A DNA stretch of 53,572 nt from Deltaproteobacteria bacterium (GCA_002869005.1 PKTU01000002.1:1-53572); one strand, 5' to 3'. Positions 32,385 to 42,009 are shown, counted from the first letter of the stretch. Notes: a model not told the origin generated them from the sequence alone. Program-made: numbers and translations.

Positions 32385-35021
32385 ATGGGCAAAAAATTAA
32401 CGGAACTGTCGATAAAGCATCCCAAAATTCTCCTTGCGCTTGCGCTTTTGTTAACCGCGTTGTCACTCATCAAGGTTGGCGACATAAAGGTTGACACCGA
32501 CCCCGAGAACATGCTCGGAGCGGACGAGCCCGTGCGTGTTTTCCACAATGAGGTGAAGGAGCGCTTCTCCCTCTCCGATATGCTCGTGGTGGGCGTGGTA
32601 AACGAGAAAGACTCCGACGGTGTTTTCAACCCCGAGACGCTGAGAAAGGTCTATGAGCTTACCGAGGGAGCAAAGCTCATCGACGGGGTGGTCGTTCAGG
32701 ATCTGATGGCTCCCTCAACCGTGGATGACATTCTCCAGGCGGGGATGGGCTCGGTCAGCTTCAAATACCTTATGGACGAGCCCCCTCAAACACGCGAGCA
32801 AGCTCTCCATATCCGCGACCGCATCATGGCGAACCCGATGCTCTACGGCACCCTCGTAAGTGAGGATGGTAAAGCAATCGCTATTTATGTGCCGATTGAA
32901 CAAAAGGATATGGCGCATCGGGTCAGCGTTGAGCTCAAGAAGCTGGTGGACAAGGAGGGCAAAGGTGCTGAGGAGTACCATATAACCGGGCTGCCGGTAG
33001 CAGAGGACACCTTCGGCGTCGAGATGTTTCAGCAGATGGCTATATCCGCGCCGCTTGCGGGACTCGTTGTATTTTTGCTTATGCTATTCTTTTTCCAGAA
33101 GCTTGTGCTTGTTATCTCCCCGATGATGGTGGCGATGCTTACCGTCGCTATTACAATGGGCACGCTGATTTCAACGGGTAACACAGTCCACATAATGTCC
33201 TCCATGATCCCCATCTTTCTTATGCCCATAGCGGTAGTGGACTCGGTTCACATCCTCTCGGTCTTCTTCGACCGCTACCAGCGCCACCGAAACCGGGCCG
33301 CAGCGCTGAGAGAGGTGATGAACGAACTCTTTATGCCGATGCTCTACACCTCGGTGACTACGATGGTTGGTTTCGCGAGCCTCGCGATGACCCCGATTCC
33401 TCCCGTGCAGGTATTTGGCCTCTTCGTTGCCCTTGGCGTTGGCGTGGCGTGGCTCTTCACGGTTATGCTGGTGCCCGCCTATATCCTCCTCTTCATACCC
33501 GAGAAGAGCCTCGATAACTTCGGCCAGGCGGCAAGCACGAAGGGCAAAGGGGAGGGCCGCTCCCCTCTGGCAAAGATCCTGCGCTCTTCCGGCGCTTCGA
33601 CTCAGCACAGAGCTAAACTATATATAGCCCTTACGATGGGTGTGGTAGCGGTATCGGTCTTTGGAATCAGTAAGATCGAGATCAACGACAACCCGGTTAA
33701 ATGGTTTGTCGACGACCACCCGATCCGCGTAGCCGATAAAGTTTTAAATGAGCATTTCGGCGGCACGTACGGAGCGTATCTGGTGCTTGAGCCGGCTGAC
33801 GGCGTAGGCGCTCTTAAGGCTGCTCTGGGTGAGGTGAAGGGGTACTTTGACAGCGTTGCCGCAGACTCAAAGAGCCCGGAAGCGCTCCTTGCCGCAAGGG
33901 ACATGTCCTCATTCTCCGAGGACCTTGCGGCCGAAGCGGATGCAAAAGGCTCAGCCGACCCTGCGCCGTACTTCAAAGCGCTGGACAACGAACTCTCCTC
34001 AAAATATGAAGGCGTCGCGGGTGACAACTATGACCTCTTGGACGAACTTGACATTATGTCGGAGGGGCTTGAGGAGATAAGGCTTTCCACGCACATCTTC
34101 AAAAATCCGGATGTTTTGAATTACATAGATACCTTCCAGAAGGAGCTTGCCAAAGACCCCGTCGTGGGCAAATCAAACTCCCTCGCGGATATGGTTAAGA
34201 AGGTCTATATGGAGCTTCTGGAGGGTAACCCGGAGGAGTTCCGCATACCGGACACCTCAGCGGCCGTGGCTCAGTCTATCCTCTCATTCCAGTCGAGCCA
34301 CGATCCGGACGACCTCTGGCACCTGGTTACCCCCGACTACAGGAACCTCAATATATGGGTTCAGCTTAAATCGGGCGACAACCGCGACATGGAGGAGGTC
34401 GTAAAGGACGTCGATGATTATTTCGCCGCAAATCCGCCTCCGGGAGGTCTTGAGCACAAATGGGCAGGGCTCACCTATCTCAACACGGTATGGCAGGAGC
34501 GCATGGTTAGCGGTATGCTCTCTTCGCTCCTCGGCAGCTTCCTCACCGTGTTGGTGCTGATGGCGCTGCTTTTCCGTTCGTTGCTATGGGGAGTCCTCTC
34601 AATGATCCCCCTTTCGGTGACCATTGCATTTACTTATGGGCTCATAGGTCTTTTGGGTAAGGACTACGATATGCCTGTCGCCGTGCTTTCAAGTTTGACT
34701 CTGGGCCTATCGATTGACTTTGCGATTCATTACATAGAGCGTGCCAGAGAGCTCGTCGCAGAGCGCGGCAGCTGGTATGAGGCTGCGCGGGAGATGGCGG
34801 AGGCCCCCGCAAGGGCCATTTCAAGGAACGCCATAGTAATTGCGCTGGGCTTCTTGCCGCTGCTCTTCGCAAATCTGGTGCCCTATCAGACCGTGGGCTT
34901 TTTCCTCGCCGCGATCATGGCTATATCCGGGGTCGCGACACTGGTAATACTACCTTCACTCATCAAAGTGCTTGCTCCATTCCTATTCAAAAAGGAGCTT
35001 GGCAGGTTTGAGGCGAGATGA
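32385..35021 (+). CDS. RND-superfamily exporter, MMPL/HAE3 type
   Basis: The 878-residue inner-membrane protein has the two-fold RND layout: an N-terminal membrane helix (about residues 15-35), a periplasmic loop (about 36-215), a bundle of helices (about 215-375, with the sterol-sensing-like segment), a second anchor near 412, a second loop (430-705) and the final bundle (710-865, including TLGLSIDFAIHYIERA). HAE3/MMPL members move lipids, hopanoids or other hydrophobic molecules using the proton gradient. The following LolA-like and barrel genes suggest a lipid export route to the outer membrane. AGGAA precedes ATG 32385. Confidence 0.9.
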   Translation: MGKKLTELSIKHPKILLALALLLTALSLIKVGDIKVDTDPENMLGADEPVRVFHNEVKERFSLSDMLVVGVVNEKDSDGVFNPETLRKVYELTEGAKLIDGVVVQDLMAPSTVDDILQAGMGSVSFKYLMDEPPQTREQALHIRDRIMANPMLYGTLVSEDGKAIAIYVPIEQKDMAHRVSVELKKLVDKEGKGAEEYHITGLPVAEDTFGVEMFQQMAISAPLAGLVVFLLMLFFFQKLVLVISPMMVAMLTVAITMGTLISTGNTVHIMSSMIPIFLMPIAVVDSVHILSVFFDRYQRHRNRAAALREVMNELFMPMLYTSVTTMVGFASLAMTPIPPVQVFGLFVALGVGVAWLFTVMLVPAYILLFIPEKSLDNFGQAASTKGKGEGRSPLAKILRSSGASTQHRAKLYIALTMGVVAVSVFGISKIEINDNPVKWFVDDHPIRVADKVLNEHFGGTYGAYLVLEPADGVGALKAALGEVKGYFDSVAADSKSPEALLAARDMSSFSEDLAAEADAKGSADPAPYFKALDNELSSKYEGVAGDNYDLLDELDIMSEGLEEIRLSTHIFKNPDVLNYIDTFQKELAKDPVVGKSNSLADMVKKVYMELLEGNPEEFRIPDTSAAVAQSILSFQSSHDPDDLWHLVTPDYRNLNIWVQLKSGDNRDMEEVVKDVDDYFAANPPPGGLEHKWAGLTYLNTVWQERMVSGMLSSLLGSFLTVLVLMALLFRSLLWGVLSMIPLSVTIAFTYGLIGLLGKDYDMPVAVLSSLTLGLSIDFAIHYIERARELVAERGSWYEAAREMAEAPARAISRNAIVIALGFLPLLFANLVPYQTVGFFLAAIMAISGVATLVILPSLIKVLAPFLFKKELGRFEAR

Positions 35022-35049
35022 GATGGCTTTAAGGTTGAAAGGAACTATG

Positions 35050-35841
35050 ATGAAAACTATTAAGATACTGGGTGTTTTACTGCTTGCTTCAATGGTTGGC
35101 TTTACTTCCGCCATGGCAATGGATGTCGATGAGATAGTGAACCGCGCCAACCTCGCATCCTATTACGGGGGTGATGACGGCAAGGCGCGCGCAAAGATGG
35201 TGATTAAAAACGATAAGGGCGACGAGCGTACACGCGAATTCACAATACTCCGTCTCGACAAGGAGGATGGTGGAGACCAGTTCTTCTACCTCTACTTTCA
35301 CAAGCCGGGAGACGTGGCGAAGACCGTCTTCATGGTCCACAAAAAGGTAGGCGGAGATGACGACCGTTGGCTGTATCTACCCGCCCTCGACCTCGTCAAG
35401 CGCATCGCGGCCTCCGATAAACGCACCAGCTTCGTTGGCTCAAACTTCTTCTATGAAGATGTTTCCGGTAGGCAGGTTGATGACGATACCCATACCCTCC
35501 TTGAGGAGACCGGTGACGCATACATACTGATGAACGTGCCGAAAGACCCGGACTCAGTGGAGTTCTCACGCTATAAGCTCTGGATTGACAAGAAAACCTT
35601 TCTCCCCGTAAAGGCGGAATATGAGGACAAACAGGGCAAGCTCTATAGGGTCGTCGAGGCGCTCAAGTTCGGTGAATTCGACGGCGTCCCGACAGTCACC
35701 GAGTCGCGGGTCAAGGACCTTGTTTCAGGGGGAGAAACAGTGCTCACCTTCAGTGACATAAGCTACGGGGTTGGCCTCGATGAGTCGCTTTTCACAGAGC
35801 GCTATTTAAGAAAACCGCCCCGCAAATACATCCGTCGCTAA
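35050..35841 (+). CDS. LolA-like periplasmic carrier (outer membrane lipoprotein-sorting family)
   Basis: With ATG at 35050 the product has 263 residues and a signal peptide (MKTIKILGVLLLASMVGF, cleavage near AMA-MD). The remainder fits the LolA/LolB-like half-barrel family often labelled outer membrane lipoprotein-sorting protein, with DDRWLYLPALDLVKRI (about residues 101-116) and FVGSNFFYEDVSGR (about 124-137) as family-like segments. In RND-linked operons such proteins are thought to carry the exported lipid across the periplasm. AAAGGA precedes the start; ATG 35023 and 35047 are alternatives. The stop lies 12 nt before the barrel gene. Confidence 0.85.
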   Translation: MKTIKILGVLLLASMVGFTSAMAMDVDEIVNRANLASYYGGDDGKARAKMVIKNDKGDERTREFTILRLDKEDGGDQFFYLYFHKPGDVAKTVFMVHKKVGGDDDRWLYLPALDLVKRIAASDKRTSFVGSNFFYEDVSGRQVDDDTHTLLEETGDAYILMNVPKDPDSVEFSRYKLWIDKKTFLPVKAEYEDKQGKLYRVVEALKFGEFDGVPTVTESRVKDLVSGGETVLTFSDISYGVGLDESLFTERYLRKPPRKYIRR

Positions 35842-35853
35842 GAGGGGCAAAAG

Positions 35854-37086
35854 ATGAAGAGGATCGCCTTAGCTGCTCTGATCGTTACACTTTCCCCCCT
35901 CTCATTTGCCGCTGAGCTGCCCTTCACAGGCTTTCTTGAGGCAGGGATAGCATCCCGCATAGTCGGTGACGACAACGCAGATGATGAGATAGTCATGCAG
36001 GAGGGACGCTTTCAGCTGGACTTCTTGAATGACGGCGACTATGGAACCCTCCAGTTCAAAGGGGACTTCGTCTCCGATGGCGTGACGGAGGAGAGCCGCC
36101 TGGAGCTTAGGGAGCTCTCCATAATCATGACACCCCATGAGCAGATCGACCTCAAAGTGGGGAGGCAGACCCTTACCTGGGGCACCGGCGACCTGCTTTT
36201 TTTAAATGACCTTTTCCCAAAGGATTGGCAGTCATTCTTCATAGGGCGCGATGACGAATATCTAAAGAAGCCCTCCGATGCCCTGCGTGCCAGCTGGTTC
36301 GGCGATACATGGAACGTAGACCTTGCCTGGACGCCGACCTTCACCCCCGACGGCTTTGTGGATGGCGAACGCCTCTCCTACTGGGGCGGCTCTGGAAAGG
36401 CGGGCCCAAAGAGCGGTTACACCATAGACCCTGTCGAAGTCGATAAAACTATCGACAACGGCGAGTTGGCGGGGCGAGTATACGCCAACCTCGGCGGCAA
36501 TGAAGTTGCCTTCTATGGTTATAGGGGCTTTTACGGACAACCCCTTGGTTATGATGCCGGCGAAAACAACCTCTATCACCCGGAGCTTGTAAGCTATGGC
36601 GCATCCGTCAGATCCGCCCTCTTCGGCGGCGTAGTGAACATCGAGGTGGCAAGATACCAATCGGAGGATGACTCCTCCGGCGACAACCCGATGGTCCCAA
36701 ATTCCGAGGTTCGGGGGCTAGTGGCCTTCTCTCGCGAAATACTTCCCGAGCAAACCCTTGGTGTGCAGTTTTACATAGAGCACATGGATGATTGGGATAG
36801 TTCGGCAGAGGATGCGGGAGGCTTTGACCGGGGTGAGGACCGTGTATGGTGGACCCTCCGCTACAGGGGGATGTTCATGCAGCAAAATCTAATCCTCTCC
36901 CTCTTCACCTTCTACTCACCCACGGACGATGACGGATACGCGCGCCCCAAGGTCACTTACAAAATTTCCGACAAGCTCCAATATACGATAGGCGGCAATA
37001 TATTTTTCGGAGAGGAGGATAACTCCTTCTTCGGCCAGCTTGAGGACAACACCAACATATATGCAAGGCTTCGCTACAGCTATTAG
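35854..37086 (+). CDS. Outer-membrane beta-barrel protein of the RND/LolA-like operon
   Basis: The 410-residue protein has a signal peptide (MKRIALAALIVTLSPLSFAA) and then alternating strands rich in Tyr, Phe, Gly and Asp with a C-terminal aromatic residue (ARLRYSY), the hallmark of outer-membrane barrels. LKVGRQTLTWGTGDLLFLND (about residues 101-120) resembles the DUF1302/alginate-porin-like barrels that accompany MMPL transporters. It may be the outer-membrane acceptor for the exported cargo; the cargo is unknown. GAGGGG precedes ATG 35854. Confidence 0.82.
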   Translation: MKRIALAALIVTLSPLSFAAELPFTGFLEAGIASRIVGDDNADDEIVMQEGRFQLDFLNDGDYGTLQFKGDFVSDGVTEESRLELRELSIIMTPHEQIDLKVGRQTLTWGTGDLLFLNDLFPKDWQSFFIGRDDEYLKKPSDALRASWFGDTWNVDLAWTPTFTPDGFVDGERLSYWGGSGKAGPKSGYTIDPVEVDKTIDNGELAGRVYANLGGNEVAFYGYRGFYGQPLGYDAGENNLYHPELVSYGASVRSALFGGVVNIEVARYQSEDDSSGDNPMVPNSEVRGLVAFSREILPEQTLGVQFYIEHMDDWDSSAEDAGGFDRGEDRVWWTLRYRGMFMQQNLILSLFTFYSPTDDDGYARPKVTYKISDKLQYTIGGNIFFGEEDNSFFGQLEDNTNIYARLRYSY

Positions 37087-37103
37087 AAGAGAGGAGGGGC
37101 CCG

Positions 37104-37538
37104 TTGGAGCTTGATATCGCCGAGTGGGGCCTCCCGGCTCTCTTCATAGTAAGTTTCGTTGCGGCAACCCTCGCGCCGGTGGGCTCCGAATGGCTGCTCG
37201 CGGTGATAATACTCCGGGGAGGCGACCCCGTACCGGCGGTATTGGTCGCCTCTTCGGGGAATTTTCTGGGCGCGCTGACTACCTATGGCATTGGCCGCTG
37301 GGGCGGAGAAGTCCTTGAGCGAAAGGGTGTGATTGAAGACAACGTAAGGTATGACCGGGCGGAGTCTGCTTTCCTGCGCTACGGAGCGTGGACGCTGCTC
37401 CTTAGTTGGCTGCCTCTGGTTGGAGATGCTCTCTGTCTCGTTGCAGGGCTATTCAGGGTAGGGATTTGGCGCTTTACCATACTCACCCTTACGGGCAAGG
37501 CGGCCCGCTACGCCGCCGTGGCAGCGGTCCTAGCGTAA
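37104..37538 (+). CDS. YqaA-like small membrane protein (DedA/SNARE-associated superfamily)
   Basis: The 144-residue protein has about four membrane segments and the family signature APVGSEWLLAVIILRGGDP (about 22-40) and SSGNFLGALTTYGIGRWGGE (about 46-65). YqaA/DedA proteins are implicated in lipid scrambling or envelope homeostasis. The start is TTG at 37104 with GAGGAGG upstream. It lies 17 nt after the barrel gene, so it may belong to the same operon. Confidence 0.82.
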   Translation: MELDIAEWGLPALFIVSFVAATLAPVGSEWLLAVIILRGGDPVPAVLVASSGNFLGALTTYGIGRWGGEVLERKGVIEDNVRYDRAESAFLRYGAWTLLLSWLPLVGDALCLVAGLFRVGIWRFTILTLTGKAARYAAVAAVLA

Positions 37539-37631
37539 TAGGTACGGTTTTAACCCTCCATTTATCGCCACCGATGTGGTAATTTACGCCCTTCCGAACT
37601 TTATTGTTGCATCGTGCGCAGGGGAACTCCA

Positions 37632-38624
37632 ATGGGCGGACTTGACCTCAAAAGACTTGAGTCGATAAAGATTCCCAGGGTGCCTCTCCTCCAGAAGTGT
37701 ATGCTCTACGGAGTGCTCCATCCGAATTTTGCTTATTGCCCGGGAGTTGAGATCGTCTATGAAAACCTTCCCGATCTGGATGCCGGACCATTTATCTTCG
37801 CTGTAAACCATACGGACCGATACAACTACTTTCCGGCGATGTACCCGCTTTACATGAAAGGGCGGGTGGTATCGTTTTGGGCCAAGGGCAAGTATTACGA
37901 AAATCCCATCCTTGGCGGGATCCTCTCCCATCTGGGGACTCTTCCCACCGTTAGCCGGGGATATATAATAGCCAAAGACTTCAAACAGTTACGGGGACGG
38001 ACCCCCGGAGGGGAGGAGTACCGGATTCTGCGGGAGGTAGTGGAGAGCTCGGGGGATGCCAAGAACGCCTCCGGCGTTCCGGAAGAGATATACAAGAGAC
38101 GCCGCAACATACTCGGGTACGAGTTTGACCCCGATATGGAGAGCTACGGTGAGGCGGTGAACAACCTCTTCGTGAAGATGATGAAAATCTTTGTGGAGCT
38201 GCATAGTCAGAGCTTTAAAAAAGGGAGGGACCTCTTCATCTTCCCCGAAGGGACTCGCTCCAAAACTTTGCTCAAGGGCCGCCCGGGGATAGGCCAGATA
38301 GCTCTCTACTTCAAGGACTACCCTATTCTTCCAATAGGTTGCAGCGGTTCAGACAAACTTTATCCGGGCTCTTCACCTTTTGCAAAGAAGGGGCGTGTGC
38401 TGCTTAGATGCGGTGACCTGATAACCGGTAAGGCTTTGGAGCAGTTCGCCATAGGTGAGGATTTCACCCCTTTTACTCCGGAAGCAGAGGCAAAATGGGG
38501 CGCAAACTTTCAGGGGGTCGCAGACGTCGTAATGGAGAGGATAAATGAACTTATAGAGCCGGAGTACCGGTTCGGCGCCGACCGTGAATCGGGTGTCGTT
38601 GAGGGAGCAAATCGCTTTATATGA
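37632..38624 (+). CDS. PlsC-like acyltransferase with an atypical HX4N motif
   Basis: The 330-residue protein resembles 1-acylglycerol-3-phosphate acyltransferases: motif III FPEGTRS is at 204-210. The catalytic HX4D motif appears as NHTDRYN, with H60 but N65 where Asp is usual, and an 85-residue insertion-like stretch separates motifs I and III. It may be a subfamily with altered catalysis or a different acyl acceptor. ATG at 37632 follows AGGGG; GTG 37614 is an alternative. The next gene starts inside its stop codon (ATGA overlap). Confidence 0.78.
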   Translation: MGGLDLKRLESIKIPRVPLLQKCMLYGVLHPNFAYCPGVEIVYENLPDLDAGPFIFAVNHTDRYNYFPAMYPLYMKGRVVSFWAKGKYYENPILGGILSHLGTLPTVSRGYIIAKDFKQLRGRTPGGEEYRILREVVESSGDAKNASGVPEEIYKRRRNILGYEFDPDMESYGEAVNNLFVKMMKIFVELHSQSFKKGRDLFIFPEGTRSKTLLKGRPGIGQIALYFKDYPILPIGCSGSDKLYPGSSPFAKKGRVLLRCGDLITGKALEQFAIGEDFTPFTPEAEAKWGANFQGVADVVMERINELIEPEYRFGADRESGVVEGANRFI

Positions 38625-39613
38625 TCTTACAGGATAAAGTAGAAATTCTTCTGAACAAAACATTGCAGCTTTTGACCCTGGCGGCACTTCTTATTTCGAC
38701 ACCCTCCTTTGGGGATTTGCCGAGCGCGAGAGAGCTCTCTGCGGAGCCCCCGTCGAGGGCGGTCCTGCTGCTCAGCCGGGCACTCGGCATCGGAGAGGCC
38801 GGCGCCGAAGAGGTTTACCGTGAATCGATTATCCTCCACCTAGGGTCGATTGGCGGTGGCAAATCCCATCTCGAATTTCTCTCTGGGGCGATCGATAGGC
38901 TTATCGGGCTGCTATCCAATGAAGATATAACGGTTAGAAATAGGGCTGAGTCGCTTTTGGAGGCCCTGATTACAGAATCATCAAAGAATTTGGCTACACA
39001 GGAGCAGGTCCGGCGTGGACGCATTTTCAATATTTTAAAGCGCCTTCGCGGGTGGCTTGTGGAGGTGGGCGACAACGCGCTGGCTGAACACTCGGCGAAA
39101 CGCCTCATGGTCCTTATGGACGGCTATTTGCCGCCGTCGATCTATGGTGAGGAGATCGTCTTTGAAGATGATGAAGAAACTCTCACTGAAATGGTGGACG
39201 TGCCCGCTGACCCGGGTGAGATCAGTATTTTGCTGGGCATAATTACAAGAGGTTTCTCGGACAAGTCTTCCGAGGTCAAGATAAGCTCCCTCAAAATGGC
39301 GGCAAATTTGGGATCGGTAGTGGTTGAAGCGGCGCGCGGACAATTTGGGACCCAACCCAGAAAAAAAAGCGAGTTTGTTCTCTCGGCCGTATCAAGGCTC
39401 ATAAAGGACAATAACCCCGAAATCAGATACAACGCCGTAAGGGCTGCGGGAGAGATTGGCGGCATGGATAATGCCTCGGAGCTGGTAAACCTCCTTGAGG
39501 ATAGGGAAGAGGCCGTTAGAAACGCCGCCGTTGTGGCTTTGGAAAAAATTTCAGGAGCCGATTTCGGCTATGAACCAGAGCGTTGGAGGGGGTGGCTCCA
39601 AGAAGTTCAGTGA
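38621..39613 (+). CDS. Exported HEAT-repeat protein
   Basis: The 330-residue protein starts with a probable signal peptide (LLTLAALLISTPSFG near residues 17-31) and consists of helical HEAT/PBS-like repeats, clearest at about 265-315 (PEIRYNAVRAAGEIGGMDNA, then EAVRNAAVVALEKISG). It ends with ISGADFGYEPERWRGWL, the same closing motif as the broken HEAT gene at 26.1-27.5 kb, suggesting paralogues. It overlaps the acyltransferase gene by 4 nt. It is convergent with the histidine kinase gene, the two stop codons being directly adjacent (39613/39614). Confidence 0.75.
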   Translation: MILQDKVEILLNKTLQLLTLAALLISTPSFGDLPSARELSAEPPSRAVLLLSRALGIGEAGAEEVYRESIILHLGSIGGGKSHLEFLSGAIDRLIGLLSNEDITVRNRAESLLEALITESSKNLATQEQVRRGRIFNILKRLRGWLVEVGDNALAEHSAKRLMVLMDGYLPPSIYGEEIVFEDDEETLTEMVDVPADPGEISILLGIITRGFSDKSSEVKISSLKMAANLGSVVVEAARGQFGTQPRKKSEFVLSAVSRLIKDNNPEIRYNAVRAAGEIGGMDNASELVNLLEDREEAVRNAAVVALEKISGADFGYEPERWRGWLQEVQ

Positions 39614-41722
39614 TTAAAGGAAGAGTTTTTTAAGGCTCGCGGAGAGGGTGGCCGCGCGGAATGGTTTTGCAACTACCGCGTTGAACCCATACTCCTTGGG
39701 TTTTGACATCACCGGGTCGTTGGAATAGCCGCTTGATGCCAATGCCTTCAAGGAAGGGTCGAGCTTCCTTAGCTCCTTTACCGTCTCCTTCCCGCCCATG
39801 CCTCCGGCGATAGTCAAATCCAAAATAACGGCATCAAAGGGTTTGCCGTCATGGAGAGCCTGGGAATAGAGCGCTATCGCATCCTCGCCGTTCATCGCCT
39901 TTGAGACATCATATCCAAGGTATACAAGTAATTCAGATACGAGCTCCACGACCATCTTGTCGTCATCCATCACCAATAGACGTTTTTTTAAACCGTTGAC
40001 GTCATTTGATTCAGTCGCCGCCCCGCTTTCGGCAGAGTCCCCACTCTCGCTACCCGCCTTTGCGGGAAGGTGGATTGTAAAGGATGTACCGTCGCCGGGG
40101 GTTGATTCGACAGCTATATACCCTCCATGGTTTCTAACCACGGAGTATACAGTGGCGAGGCCGAGCCCCATCCCCATCTCGCGCGTTGAAAAGTAGGGGT
40201 CGAATATCTTGTCCAGATCATCGTAATCTATCCCCACGCCCTCGTCGGAGATGGTGAGGCAGATTAATGGCGCAGCAGCTATTGGCAGATGTAATTCCGC
40301 CGCCTCGTCAACCGGCAGGTTCCTGCCGCTGATTGTTATCTCTCCCCCGTCAGGCATAGCATGGATGGAATTGTTAAAGAGATTTTGAAAAACCTGATCT
40401 ATCTGTCCGGGGTCCGCCTCAACGGGCCAAAGACCCTTTTCAATATCAAGTTTATATGTGACATTGGTATTTGATGTCGCGAAATTCGCCGAGTCCGAGA
40501 TCAGCTCCTCCAGCCTGATGAGTTTTTTTACCGGTGCCCCGCCTTTGGCAAAGGTAAGCAGCTGGGCTGTTAGATTTTGAGCGCGTAAAATAGCTTTTTC
40601 AGCATCAGCCAGTTTGGGCTCGATGTCGATGCCCTCTTCTTTGTATAGCCGGGCAAGGGAGATGTTGCCCAGGATGCCTGTGAGAAGATTATTGAAATCG
40701 TGAGCTATTCCACCGGCGAGGAAGCCTACCGATTCCAGGCGCTGCGCTTTGTTCGATTCTTCCTCCAGTTTTTTTTGCAGGGTTATGTCGCGGAATATGC
40801 CCCTGAAGAAGGGCTTTTCGCCGGCTTCGCTGGACACCGTGACGTTTCCGTCGAGGATCAACTTTTTCCCTGAGCGGCTTATGAAGCTCGTCTCCATGCT
40901 TACGTTGCCGCCACCCCTCCTCAGCATCTCCATCGATTGGAAGAATTCACGTTTGTATTCAGGCGCCACCGTATCGGCGATCTTGGCTTCATCGAGGTCT
41001 TCAGGTCTCCACTCCAGAGCGTTTTTCCATTTACTGTTTACATATAAAAAGGCCCCATCGGAGGAGAAGGCTGCAATCAAATCGTTGGCATTCTCGAAGA
41101 GGTCACGGTATTTCTTCTCGCTCTTTTCCATGGCCTTAAGGGCGTTGTCGCGTGCGGTAACATCAGCGTAGGTCATCACCACATGGTCTATATTTTGGTC
41201 TTCGTCGAATACCGGGATGCCCGTTACTTCATAGATGTTTCCGCCGAAACCGATCTCTTTGGAGCTGAGAGGTTTCTTGGTTTCAAGAATGTTGATGAGC
41301 GTGCAACCCTCCGGCGGAGCCTCCTCACCACAAATTCCCTCATAGCAGTGCTTGCAGTCCTGGGTTTTTAAAATCCGCGCCGCTGTGGAGTTTTTGGCGA
41401 TTATGTTCATTGACGGGTCTAGGACGAGGATGGCTACCCCCGCCGAGTCGAAAAAAACGCGCAGCTCTTCATGGGCGTCGTTCAGGCGTTGGTTGGTGTC
41501 GTTCAGGTGGTCGAGTACCTGCCCAAAGGAGCCGGAAATTATCCCCAGCGGGTCGAGCTCGATTAGGTCTTCATCATCAATCTCTTCAGGGCTTAATGGT
41601 AGAGTGCCCATAACCTCAAGGAGCGAGTTGATCGATTTGCGAAGGTATTCGTATACGGGCTTTGCTCCCGCAGCCTCTACGGCTTTATCACGCTCTCCAA
41701 CTTTAATCATGTCGTCATTCAT
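39614..41722 (-). CDS. Hybrid sensor histidine kinase (PAS-PAS-kinase-receiver)
   Basis: The 702-residue protein has a PAS domain (about 85-195), a second PAS/PAC (about 205-320), a dimerisation helix with phospho-acceptor H341 in GGIAHDFNNLL, an ATPase domain (N box NLFNNSIHAMPDGG about 448-461, DEGVGI, GMGLGLATVY) and a C-terminal receiver with acidic residues near 586-588 and phospho-acceptor D635. The first PAS holds four cysteines (C123, C126, C131, C140), a possible redox or metal site. No membrane segment is evident, so it senses a cytoplasmic signal. Its partner is unknown. Confidence 0.92.
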   Translation of the reverse strand: MNDDMIKVGERDKAVEAAGAKPVYEYLRKSINSLLEVMGTLPLSPEEIDDEDLIELDPLGIISGSFGQVLDHLNDTNQRLNDAHEELRVFFDSAGVAILVLDPSMNIIAKNSTAARILKTQDCKHCYEGICGEEAPPEGCTLINILETKKPLSSKEIGFGGNIYEVTGIPVFDEDQNIDHVVMTYADVTARDNALKAMEKSEKKYRDLFENANDLIAAFSSDGAFLYVNSKWKNALEWRPEDLDEAKIADTVAPEYKREFFQSMEMLRRGGGNVSMETSFISRSGKKLILDGNVTVSSEAGEKPFFRGIFRDITLQKKLEEESNKAQRLESVGFLAGGIAHDFNNLLTGILGNISLARLYKEEGIDIEPKLADAEKAILRAQNLTAQLLTFAKGGAPVKKLIRLEELISDSANFATSNTNVTYKLDIEKGLWPVEADPGQIDQVFQNLFNNSIHAMPDGGEITISGRNLPVDEAAELHLPIAAAPLICLTISDEGVGIDYDDLDKIFDPYFSTREMGMGLGLATVYSVVRNHGGYIAVESTPGDGTSFTIHLPAKAGSESGDSAESGAATESNDVNGLKKRLLVMDDDKMVVELVSELLVYLGYDVSKAMNGEDAIALYSQALHDGKPFDAVILDLTIAGGMGGKETVKELRKLDPSLKALASSGYSNDPVMSKPKEYGFNAVVAKPFRAATLSASLKKLFL

Positions 41723-41757
41723 GAAGATCCAGAGGCATGTATGGAGCTACTGAGCCG

Positions 41758-42009
41758 TTATTCCGCTCCAATTTCAATCCTGTAATGGGAGTTCTCCCTC
41801 TCTACATTTACCTTGTAGCCCATATTCTCAGCGGCATTGGGGATTGTCGAGGTCGCGTTGCGATTTGTTGTAAGGACTATTATTTTAACCTCGCCAGACC
41901 TGATATCGTCCCTGTGGTCATTTATCTCTTTTAACGCCGTCAACAAGGTTGAAGGGCAAATCTGCCCCCTTATATCAACGACGAACTCCTGAGGCTTTTC
42001 AGGCATCAT
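41758..42009 (-). CDS. TusA/SirA-family sulfur carrier
   Basis: The 83-residue protein has the TusA fold with its conserved Cys, C18 in RGQICPS, which can bind sulfane sulfur. The usual CPxP is CPST here. It overlaps the YeeE-type transporter gene by 4 nt (ATGA), a pairing known from thiosulfate/sulfur uptake systems (TsuA-TsuB) and selenium-related YedE loci. It would accept or pass on sulfur delivered by the transporter. ATG 42006 is a possible start one codon later. Confidence 0.85.
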   Translation of the reverse strand: MMPEKPQEFVVDIRGQICPSTLLTALKEINDHRDDIRSGEVKIIVLTTNRNATSTIPNAAENMGYKVNVERENSHYRIEIGAE

